The translations under genes were made by a program, and so were the position numbers. Shown here piece by piece: positions 1-6,387 of a DNA stretch of 13,362 bases (position 1 is its first letter; each line of letters starts with the position of its first letter). The stretch covers positions 1-13,362 of the forward strand of contig CAYLZO010000147.1 of assembly GCA_964387775.1 (NCBI GenBank). The letters run 5' to 3'. The DNA is from CAYLZO01 sp964387775 (lineage in GTDB: Bacteria; Chloroflexota; Anaerolineae; JAAYZQ01). The notes below the pieces were generated by a model that made no database searches, had not been told where the DNA came from, and saw nothing but the letters and a program-made list of their open reading frames with translations.

Positions 1-2
1 CC

Positions 3-1874
3 GCCCCGCCGACCGCCACGCCGACCCGCACGCCAATGCCTACAGCCCCCCCCACCCACACGCCCAGCCTCACGCCGACGCCGACGGCTACCTCCACGCC
101 GACGCCTACACCGACACCCACACCCACCCCGCTCCCTGGCGCCAACTTGCTCGCCTTTGAATCCTACCGGGACGGCACCCTGGCGGGTACAGGCAACGCC
201 GAGATCTACCTGCTCGACACCGAGAGCGGCAAGACGCTCAACCTCACCCGCCACCCCGCCGATGACCGCGCCCCCGCCTGGAGCCCCGACGGGCAAAGCA
301 TCGCCTTCGAGTCCCACCGCGACGGCAACTGGGACCTCTACGTCCTCGACTTGACCAACGGCACGCTGGCCCGCCTGACCGAGCACCCTGCCTACGACGG
401 CGCCCCGGCCTGGAGCCCCGACGGACAAAGCATCGCCTTTGAGAGCCACCGCGATGGCAACCTGGAGATTTATGTCACCTCCGTCACCGGCGGCGCGGGT
501 CAGGGTGAGGTGCCCCCCGAGCATGTCGAGGGACCTGGTCGAACCGCCCGCCGCCTGACCGACAACCCCGCCGGCGACTGTGGCCCGGCCTGGAGCCCAG
601 ATGGACAAACCATCGCCTTCACCTCTTGGCGCGACGGCAACAAAGAAATCTATGTCATGCCCGCCGCCGGCGGCGAGGCCCAGAACCTGACCCAGCACCC
701 CGCCGACGACGAGTCCCCGGCCTGGAACGCTGATGCTACCTCGCTGGCCTTCGTCTCCTGGCGCGACGTGGACCCCGTGACCGGCAACCGCAACGCCGAA
801 ATCTACGCGCTAACCCCCGCCGACGGGGCCACCTTCCGACTGACGCAGAATCCCTGGCCCGACCTCGATCCGGCTTACGACGCCGTGGGCCGCTTTGTGT
901 GGGCCGCCTACGACCCCGGCCCACCCTTCGAGACCTACGACCCCTACCGCCCCGGCGGCTACCACCTCTACTGGGGCGGCGGCGCCGAGCCGGAGCGGCT
1001 GACCACGACCGACGGGGACGACCGCCGCCCGGCCCCCGCCCCGGCCCAGGTCGTCTCGCTGGACCGACTGGCCGAACGCCTCCCGCCCGAGCCGACCCCA
1101 CGGCCCGCCCTGCCGACCCTGGCCCCCGGCGAGCTGGCCGAGGTCGTGCAGGTGCCGGGCATCCTGGCCAGCTACTCCCAGGACCCGGTGCGCGTCAATG
1201 AACTCGTCGCGCCGTCGCTGGTGGCCTGGCAGCAGGACGTGCTGGCGGCCAGCGGCTGGGATTTCCTGGGCATGACCCTGGGCGCGTGGCGCAACATCGA
1301 CCGGGTGCGCAAGCGCGAGATGTACGCCTACGATTATGGCTACCTGAGCTGGCACAAGGCCGGCCGCGCCCTCGACCTGGCGCTGGAGTACAAGGTGGAC
1401 GGCGCCGACCAGATGGTGCTCGTCCGCGAGGACCTGGGGGCGCAGACCTACTGGCGCATGTACCTGCGCACAGCCCGGCAGGACGGCAGCCAGGGCGAGC
1501 CCCTGAAAGTGCAGCCCTGGCGCTACTGGTGGCACATCGTCCCCGAGCACGAGCCGGAGGCCTACGCCGCCGGCGGCAAGCGGCTGCCCATCCCCAAAGG
1601 CTACTACGTGGACGTGACGGCCCTGGCCAAGCGCCACGGCTGGGAACGGATCGCGTCCTATCAAATCGAGGGCGACTATCACTGGCACGTGGACAGCAAC
1701 GGCACCGAATACTGGCACTACGAGCGGACCGACGGCCTGCTCTGGTGGGACGCCATGCGCCAGCTCTACCCGCTCGACACGCTGATCGAGCACGTCGGCT
1801 GGGAGGCCGGGCTGGACAAAGCCCAGAGCGAGGCCATGATGCGCAGCAAGGGCGTGCCCACCCCCACGCCCTGA
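3..1874 (+). CDS. TolB/PD40 beta-propeller fused to M15-like zinc peptidase domain (5' partial)
   Basis: The frame is open from the window edge, and codons before the first ATG (36) already encode Pro/Thr-rich sequence, so the true start and any signal peptide lie upstream. Numbering from that ATG: residues 1-33 are a TPTP linker; about 34-330 are PD40/TolB propeller blades with W-S-P-D-G turns at W82, W126 and W186 and a degenerate one at W230. The blade period is 44 residues, with a 16-residue insertion before the third. A Pro-rich linker (about 333-370) leads to a domain with S-x-H-x2-G-x-A-x-D (H440, D447) and E-Y-W-H (E558, H561). This is the zinc-ligand and catalytic-Glu spacing known from M15/VanX-VanY peptidases. 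The inferred role is an exported or wall-associated peptidoglycan D,D-peptidase-like enzyme, with the propeller as a binding module. Substrate and activity are not shown. It ends in PTPTP. Confidence 0.85.
   Translation, partial: APPTATPTRTPMPTAPPTHTPSLTPTPTATSTPTPTPTPTPTPLPGANLLAFESYRDGTLAGTGNAEIYLLDTESGKTLNLTRHPADDRAPAWSPDGQSIAFESHRDGNWDLYVLDLTNGTLARLTEHPAYDGAPAWSPDGQSIAFESHRDGNLEIYVTSVTGGAGQGEVPPEHVEGPGRTARRLTDNPAGDCGPAWSPDGQTIAFTSWRDGNKEIYVMPAAGGEAQNLTQHPADDESPAWNADATSLAFVSWRDVDPVTGNRNAEIYALTPADGATFRLTQNPWPDLDPAYDAVGRFVWAAYDPGPPFETYDPYRPGGYHLYWGGGAEPERLTTTDGDDRRPAPAPAQVVSLDRLAERLPPEPTPRPALPTLAPGELAEVVQVPGILASYSQDPVRVNELVAPSLVAWQQDVLAASGWDFLGMTLGAWRNIDRVRKREMYAYDYGYLSWHKAGRALDLALEYKVDGADQMVLVREDLGAQTYWRMYLRTARQDGSQGEPLKVQPWRYWWHIVPEHEPEAYAAGGKRLPIPKGYYVDVTALAKRHGWERIASYQIEGDYHWHVDSNGTEYWHYERTDGLLWWDAMRQLYPLDTLIEHVGWEAGLDKAQSEAMMRSKGVPTPTP
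45..138 (+). repeat. Low-complexity ACGCCG/ACACCC tract encoding the Thr/Pro linker
   Basis: Degenerate hexamer-like repeats of ACG/CCG and ACA/CCC codons encode alternating Thr and Pro. The tract is coding: it is the flexible linker ahead of the propeller. Such tracts are prone to length change by slippage. Confidence 0.7.
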
Positions 1875-1903
1875 CCGACAGAACATAACCAATCGCTTCG
1901 CTA

Positions 1904-1932
1904 TTGCACAATCGCCGCAAACGTGGTAGAAT
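1904..1932 (+). promoter_or_regulatory. Putative sigma-70-type promoter for ppk
   Basis: TTGCAC (1904-1909), a 17-base spacer and TAGAAT (1927-1932) lie between the propeller-peptidase stop and ppk. The -10 matches 5 of 6 consensus positions; the -35 matches mainly TTG. The predicted start near 1939 would give a GC-rich leader of about 100 bases before the GTG. The surroundings are locally AT-richer than the genes. Prediction by inspection only. Confidence 0.5.
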
Positions 1933-2027
1933 AGGGCCACGCGCCTGGCGGCCCCCTGGCAGCACGCGCCTCTCCCCGGGCGCTGATCCAGGCCCGCCGC
2001 CGGGGCCAAGGCAAGAGACATACTTCT

Positions 2028-2033
2028 GGAGGG
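2028..2033 (+). promoter_or_regulatory. Ribosome binding site deciding the GTG start of ppk1
   Basis: GGAGGG lies 4 bases before GTG 2038. It is the only purine-rich Shine-Dalgarno match near the start of homology, and it supports GTG initiation. Confidence 0.7.
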
Positions 2034-2037
2034 CGTT

Positions 2038-4170
2038 GTGTCAGAGAATCATGCAGAAACCGGGGGCCAACCCATCGACCTGGACGATCCGGGCCTCTAC
2101 ATCAACCGCGAGTTGAGCTGGATCCAGTTCAACCGGCGCGTGCTCGAAGAGGCGCTGGACGGGCGCCACCCCCTGCTGGAGCGGATCAAGTTCCTGTCCA
2201 TCTTTTCCAGCAACCTGGACGAGTTCTTTATGATCCGCGTCTCGGGCCTGCGCCGCCAGTTGGCCGCCGACATCGTCGAAACCCCGCCCGACGGCATGAC
2301 GCCCTCCGAGCAGTTGATGGCCATTCGCCGCGAGCTTTTGCCCCTGCTGGACCAGCACGCGACCTGTTGGCACGCCGACCTGCTGCCCAAGCTCCAGGAC
2401 GCCGGGATCAACATCCTCAGCTACGGTGAACTCAAACGCAAGCAACGCAAACTGCTCCGCCGTCACTTTGAGCGGGAGATTTTCCCGGCCCTCACCCCGC
2501 TGGCCTTCGACCCCGGCCATCCCTTCCCCCACATCTCCAACCTGAGCATCAACCTGGCCGTCGTGCTCGACGATCCGCGCTACGGCGAGCGGTTCGCCCG
2601 GCTCAAGGTGCCCGCCGTCTTTCCCCGGCTGCTGCGGGTGCCCAGCGAGGAAAAGGCCGAGAGCTACGAAAGCCTGGGCCTCATCGACGACATGTCCACC
2701 AATTTCGTCTGGCTGGAAGAGGTAGTGGCCGCCAACCTGGACCTCCTCTTCCCCGGCGTCGAGATAGCGGCCGCCTACCCCTTCCGCATCACGCGCGACG
2801 CCGACCCCGAGATCGAGGAGGACGAGGCTGCCGACCTGCTGGCCGCCATCCGCGAGAGCGTCCAGAAGCGGCACTTTGGCTCGGCCATCCGCCTGGAGCT
2901 GGACACCGCCATGCCCGACCGCATCCGCGACATCCTGGTCAGCAACCTGGGTCTGGCCCCCTACCAGGTCTACACCAGGGACGCGCCCCTGGGCATGGCC
3001 GACCTCATCGAGCTCACCGACGTCCACCGGCCCGACTTGAAGGACGTGCCCTTTCAGCCCGCCGTCCCCTTGGTGCTGACCACCGACGAGAGCCTCTTTT
3101 CGGTGTTGCAGCGCCAGGACGTGCTGCTCTACCATCCCTACGACAGCTTTGCGCCCGTGGTGGACCTGCTCCGCGAGGCCGCCGAGGACCCCAACGTGCT
3201 GGCCATCAAGCAGACCCTCTACCGCGTCGGCCCCGACTCGCCGGTGGTGGCGACGCTGATGAAAGCCCGCGAAAACGGCAAACAGGTGGCCGTCCTGGTG
3301 GAGCTCAAAGCCCGCTTTGACGAAGAGAACAACATCGTCTGGGCCCAGGCCCTGGAGCAGGCCGGCGTGCACGTCGTTTACGGCCTGGTGGGCCTCAAGA
3401 CCCACGCCAAGCTGCTGCTCATCGTGCGCCGCGAGCGGGACGGCATCCGGCGCTACGTGCACATGAGCACCGGCAACTATAACAACGTCACCGCCCGCCT
3501 CTACTCCGACATCGGCCTCTTTACCAGCGACCCCGACCTGGGCGCCGACGTGTCGGACCTGTTCAATTCACTCACCGGCTATTCCTACAAGCAGGAATAT
3601 CGCAAACTGCTGGTGGCTCCGGGCCTGATGCGCGAAAAGATCCTGGCCCGCATCGAGCGCGAGATCGAGCAGCACCGGCAGAACGGCGGCGGCAACCTGG
3701 CCTTCAAGATGAACTCGCTGGTCGACAAGACCTGCATCCAGGCGCTGTATCGCGCCTCGCAGGCCGGCGTCCGGGTCGACCTCCAGGTGCGCGGCATCTG
3801 CTGCTTGCGGCCGGGCGTGCCCGGCGTCAGCGACAACGTCACCGTCACCTCCGTCGTCGGGCGATTCCTGGAGCATCCGCGCATCTACTACTTTCGCAAC
3901 GGCGGCCACGAGGAGCTGCTGCTGGGCAGCGCCGACCTGATGCCCCGCAACCTCGACCGCCGGGTGGAGCAGCTCTTTCCCGTCGAGGACCCCGACCTCC
4001 GCGAGTCGGTCTACGAGCACATCCTCTGCGTCCACCTCCAGGACAACATGCAGGCCCGGCACCTGCTGCCCGACGGCTGCTACGAGCGCGTCGTGCCCCA
4101 GGAAGGCGAACCCGAGCTCGATTCTCAGACGTGGATGATCGAGCATCGAGGCTTGTGGAACGAGGAGTGA
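2038..4170 (+). CDS. ppk1: Polyphosphate kinase PPK1
   Basis: 710 residues, the usual PPK1 length. It reversibly transfers the ATP gamma-phosphate onto inorganic polyphosphate and acts in the cytoplasm or at the membrane. The N-terminal domain opens with the family signature N-R-E-L-S-W-I-Q-F-N (from about residue 23). The two C-terminal PLD-like domains carry the catalytic histidines: H456 in K-T-H-A-K, corresponding to the autophosphorylated His435 of the E. coli enzyme, and H613 in F-L-E-H-P-R-I, corresponding to His592. The N-N-V-T-A-R-L-Y-S-D-I-G-L-F block and the S-A-D-L-M-P-R-N-L-D-R-R-V-E block are intact, so the enzyme should be active. Start is GTG at 2038, supported by GGAGGG at 2028-2033; spacing is short (4 bases). 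No in-frame ATG lies nearby. It is followed 6 bases later by a phosphoesterase gene, suggesting one transcript. Confidence 0.97.
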   Translation: MSENHAETGGQPIDLDDPGLYINRELSWIQFNRRVLEEALDGRHPLLERIKFLSIFSSNLDEFFMIRVSGLRRQLAADIVETPPDGMTPSEQLMAIRRELLPLLDQHATCWHADLLPKLQDAGINILSYGELKRKQRKLLRRHFEREIFPALTPLAFDPGHPFPHISNLSINLAVVLDDPRYGERFARLKVPAVFPRLLRVPSEEKAESYESLGLIDDMSTNFVWLEEVVAANLDLLFPGVEIAAAYPFRITRDADPEIEEDEAADLLAAIRESVQKRHFGSAIRLELDTAMPDRIRDILVSNLGLAPYQVYTRDAPLGMADLIELTDVHRPDLKDVPFQPAVPLVLTTDESLFSVLQRQDVLLYHPYDSFAPVVDLLREAAEDPNVLAIKQTLYRVGPDSPVVATLMKARENGKQVAVLVELKARFDEENNIVWAQALEQAGVHVVYGLVGLKTHAKLLLIVRRERDGIRRYVHMSTGNYNNVTARLYSDIGLFTSDPDLGADVSDLFNSLTGYSYKQEYRKLLVAPGLMREKILARIEREIEQHRQNGGGNLAFKMNSLVDKTCIQALYRASQAGVRVDLQVRGICCLRPGVPGVSDNVTVTSVVGRFLEHPRIYYFRNGGHEELLLGSADLMPRNLDRRVEQLFPVEDPDLRESVYEHILCVHLQDNMQARHLLPDGCYERVVPQEGEPELDSQTWMIEHRGLWNEE

Positions 4171-4176
4171 AAGACG

Positions 4177-4923
4177 ATGAGAGTAGCCGTCATCGGCGAC
4201 GTTCACGCCAATCTGCCGGCCCTGGAAGCCGTCTTGGCCCACGCCCGCGAGCGCGACACCGAGGGGATCTGGAACGTGGGCGATTTCGTCGGCTACGGCC
4301 CTTTCCCCGAGGAAGTGGTCCAGCGCCTGCGCGGGGAATTTGCCCTCAGCACCATCGGCAACTTTGACCGCAAGGTGCTGCGCTTCAAAAAGCGGCGCAG
4401 CAAGTGGCGGCGCAGCAAGCCCCTGGAAAAGTTCATCACCTTCCAGTGGACCTACCAGCAGCTTTCCAAAAAGAGCCGCAAGTACCTGCGCTTCCTGTCG
4501 AGAGAGATCCGCATGCGGGTCCAGGGGCGACGCATCTTGCTGACCCACAACAGCCCGGGCTCGGGCAAAAAGTATCTCACCCCCGACACGCCCCAGGAGC
4601 GGCTGCGCGAGATCACACAGCAGGCCCGGGCCGACGTCCTGATCTGCGGCCACGCCCACCAGGCGTTCGTGCGCCGGGTCGACGAGGCGTGGTGCATCAA
4701 CCCCGGCAGCGTCGGCCGCCCTGGCGACGGCGACCCCCGGGCCAGCTACGCCCTGCTACAATTCGACGCCGACGAGATCGCCGTACAGCATCATCGCGTG
4801 GCCTACGACGTGGAGCAGACGGCGGCCGCCATCCGCGAGCACAACCTGCCGGAGGCCTTTGCCCGGATGTTTCTGCAGGCCTGCGACCTCAAGACGGCCC
4901 TGGAGCGCAAAAAAGATGGATGA
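4177..4923 (+). CDS. Calcineurin-like metallophosphoesterase (YfcE/COG0639-like)
   Basis: 248-residue cytoplasmic protein with no signal peptide. It carries every metal-ligand motif of the metallophosphoesterase fold in order: G-D-V-H (D8, H10), G-D-F-V-G-Y-G (D36), G-N-F-D (N62), T-H-N (H124) and G-H-A-H (H159, H161), followed by N-P-G-S-V-G-R-P. The usual GNH catalytic His position is Phe63, and HG is HN (124-125), so its chemistry may be altered; YfcE-type members carry Cys at the first of these sites. Residues 65-85 hold 12 Lys/Arg, a strongly basic patch. It starts 6 bases after the ppk1 stop; its Shine-Dalgarno GAGGAG (4162-4167) lies inside the end of ppk1, implying translational coupling. 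A role in polyphosphate or nucleotide-phosphate metabolism is inferred from this linkage only; the substrate is unknown. Confidence 0.9.
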   Translation: MRVAVIGDVHANLPALEAVLAHARERDTEGIWNVGDFVGYGPFPEEVVQRLRGEFALSTIGNFDRKVLRFKKRRSKWRRSKPLEKFITFQWTYQQLSKKSRKYLRFLSREIRMRVQGRRILLTHNSPGSGKKYLTPDTPQERLREITQQARADVLICGHAHQAFVRRVDEAWCINPGSVGRPGDGDPRASYALLQFDADEIAVQHHRVAYDVEQTAAAIREHNLPEAFARMFLQACDLKTALERKKDG

Positions 4924-4986
4924 CGTCACGCCTTCACGGCGCTGAAGCACCTACTACGAACGTATCTCTTTTGCCAAACGGAAAAG

Positions 4987-5281
4987 CTACTTCAGGTAGC
5001 GACCGCTCAGAGTCAGCGAGCCGTCGGTCACCTGGATTTTGGAGATTTCCACGTATTCGTCGCCCGCCAGGGATCAGGCGGGCCAGGCCCGTGCCCACCA
5101 AGTCGATGAGGCCCTCGGGCACGGGGATCGGCCCCAGCTTGCCTTCCACGAAATCGAGCACCAGATCGCCCTCCGAGGCCCGGGGGGCCAGCACGAGCCG
5201 CAACGGCTGGCGCAGGCCCAAGACCTCGCCGTAGCCCCGGACGATGCTCTGCCCGTTGCCCCGAAAGTAAACCTCCGGCTC
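4987..5281 (-). pseudogene. C-terminal remnant of a secreted-type protein (YpmS/DUF2140- or LmeA-like), 5'-truncated and frameshifted
   Basis: Not firmly recognised. Translating the minus strand from 5281 gives a coherent stretch (E-V-Y-F-R-G-N-G..., then R-A-S-E-G-D-L-V-L-D-F-V-E-G-K-L-G-P-I-P-V-P-E-G). After one base is removed near 5065 it continues as D-E-Y-V-E-I-S-K-I-Q-V, then T-D-G-S-L-T-L-S-G-R-Y-L-K and a TAG at 4989-4987. The pattern (LGP-PVPE, then I-x-V-x-D-G-x-L-x-L-x-G) is typical, from memory, of the C-terminus of small lipid- or envelope-associated proteins in Chloroflexota. An in-frame TGA at 5284-5282 and no usable start show that the N-terminal half is missing. The previous gene ends only about 20 bases upstream. 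A decayed fragment is the best reading; the family assignment is weak. Confidence 0.5.
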
Positions 5282-5302
5282 TCATCCGTTACCCTTTCTA
5301 GG

Positions 5303-5595
5303 TCAGGGTGCACGCAAAACCAGGGGCAAGTACACCTGAAACTGGGCCGTCGAACCGGGCAGCCCGCCCGCCCAGAAACCGCCCCGGAGCGCGTAGCTGC
5401 CGCCGGTCAAGGTGCCAGCGTCGGCCTGGCCAGCGGTGCCCCGCAGGTTGTAGGTGCCCCCGCTGCTCTCACCCCCGCCGCCATCGACCGTCCACCAGGA
5501 GAGATCGTAGCCCCCCTGGGCACAGAGGCCAGGCTGGCGGTCAAGATGCTCAGGCTCAACAACAGTCCAATCCAGAGCAGGCGTCGCTTGGTCAC
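5303..5595 (-). pseudogene. Small exported Chloroflexota-type protein with YLPLVLR C-terminus, split by a one-base frameshift
   Basis: GTG at 5595-5593, with AGGA/GGAGG ahead of it inside the end of the upstream gene, begins M-T-K-R-R-L-L-W-I-G followed by a hydrophobic run and A-S-L-A-S, a clear signal peptide. The mature part (G-G-Y-D-L-S-W-W-T-V-D-G-G-G-G, then repeated G-G-x-Y-x-L-R-G units, ending V-Y-L-P-L-V-L-R-A-P and TGA) is in another frame. Adding one G to the six-base run at 5511-5516 (as seen on the plus strand, C6) joins the two frames. The product would be about 97 residues. The family is known to me only as an abundant secreted type in Anaerolineae-like genomes; its function is unknown. 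It may be a sequencing error or real decay. The start lies 2 bases after the TAA of the upstream gene, suggesting coupling. Confidence 0.7.
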
Positions 5596-5597
5596 GA

Positions 5598-6281
5598 TTA
5601 TTCCTCCCCCGTGCCGAGCTCGACGGGCTCCAGCCGCAAGTCTTCGTAGCCCAGCCGCTTGGCGACGATGCGATAGTCGAAGGAGATGCTGCACGTCTCG
5701 CCGCCCATGGCCTGCACGCTAAAGCTCGATGGCGTCTTTTCGGCGACAAAGAGCGGGCAGTCGCCCAGCGGTGTCACAAAGACCCGATAGTCCTCGGTGA
5801 GATTGACCGTCTCGGCAAAGAGGGCGTCGATGCTCACCACCGCCTTGCCCTCTGCCAACTGGCCTGTGCCGAAATCCTCGAACCAGTTCTCCGGGCTCTC
5901 TACGGAGTAGAGCTTAACAGTCCCCTGGGATTCGGTCTCGACCGCAGCCGACTTGGTGCCCGTAGCCACATAATTGCCAGACTCGTCCACCGTAAAGACG
6001 GCGGTCTGGCCGCTATTCCGGATCTGGAATTCGCCGTTCTCCCCGCCATCGTAGTCGAGGTAGATCCAGAACTCGTCGTTGCTGTACATAAACAAGTCAC
6101 TGCCTGCCTGGTCTGGATCGGAAAAGAGAGTGCCATCGTCGTCGGCGTCGCCGCCCAGCACCAGGTCCTTGTCAGCCGAACCCGCGCCGCTGGCATAGAG
6201 GGCGGGCTCGCCATCGTTGTGGTTAAAAAAGGCTCCGCCATAGCCTACCCCGATCCTATCACAGTTCCCCCAGTTTGTCAA
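5598..6281 (-). CDS. Hypothetical secreted/surface-type protein with conserved Cys-containing C-terminal domain; start uncertain
   Basis: 227 codons from a TTG at 6281. The N-terminal third is Gly/Asp-rich (G-E-P-A-L-Y-A-S-G-A-G-S, then L-V-L-G-G-D-A-D-D-D-G), resembling the trimeric or fibre-like repeats of large surface proteins. The C-terminal part (about 140-215) has Y-R-V-F-V-T-P-L-G-D-C-P-L-F-V-A-E-K-T and F-D-Y-R-I-V-A-K-R-L-G-Y-E-D-L-R, a domain I recall from surface or fibre-type proteins of Chloroflexota. No signal peptide is visible. The TTG overlaps a -35 box, so it is probably not the start if that promoter is used. An ATG at 6241 enters this frame if the T6 run at 6230-6225 had one more base, giving an N-terminus M-A-E-P-F-F-N-H-N. 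Alternatively the gene is a 5'-truncated fragment. Function unknown. Confidence 0.65.
   Translation of the reverse strand: MTNWGNCDRIGVGYGGAFFNHNDGEPALYASGAGSADKDLVLGGDADDDGTLFSDPDQAGSDLFMYSNDEFWIYLDYDGGENGEFQIRNSGQTAVFTVDESGNYVATGTKSAAVETESQGTVKLYSVESPENWFEDFGTGQLAEGKAVVSIDALFAETVNLTEDYRVFVTPLGDCPLFVAEKTPSSFSVQAMGGETCSISFDYRIVAKRLGYEDLRLEPVELGTGEE
6253..6281 (-). promoter_or_regulatory. Putative sigma-70 promoter (TTGACA-N17-TAGGAT)
   Basis: On the minus strand TTGACA (6281-6276), a 17-base spacer and TAGGAT (6258-6253) form a perfect -35 with a 4/6 -10 box. It lies just downstream of the terminator at 6340-6365, so it would drive the 6281-5303 gene pair independently of the Fe-S gene. The predicted start near 6246 lies inside the open frame, which conflicts with TTG 6281 as start codon. 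Confidence 0.55.
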
Positions 6282-6339
6282 TTTTAATCATCTTTATTGA
6301 CAAAATAGAGCGTGGAATGTGGAGGGCAGTTGCGCCACG

Positions 6340-6365
6340 AAAAAAGGGCGTCCAGTCGGACGCCC
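6340..6365 (-). terminator. Rho-independent terminator after the Fe-S gene
   Basis: On the minus strand the 8-bp perfect stem GGGCGTCC / GGACGCCC (6365-6358 and 6353-6346), with a 4-base loop, is followed at once by six T residues (6345-6340). It lies 23 bases after the stop of the Fe-S gene at 6388. Confidence 0.93.
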
Positions 6366-6387
6366 CTGTCGATCAACAAAAAAGCTA

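Noticed and set aside
45..138. CRISPR-like or tandem-repeat array at the left edge
   Set aside because: The repeats are coding Thr/Pro codons without spacers.
810..2021. Minus-strand open frame of 403 codons
   Set aside because: Opposite the conserved propeller/M15 gene, including its catalytic motifs; no recognisable domain.
2041..3462. Long open frame on the minus strand opposite ppk1 (473 codons)
   Set aside because: Antisense to an intact ppk1; composition is typical of a codon-bias shadow.
3568..4659. Minus-strand open frame spanning the ppk1/phosphoesterase junction
   Set aside because: Shadow of two conserved plus-strand genes.
5039..5722. Plus-strand open frame of 227 codons
   Set aside because: Covers the minus-strand fragments whose translations are clearly biological (signal peptide, YLPLVLR end); the plus-strand translation has no features.
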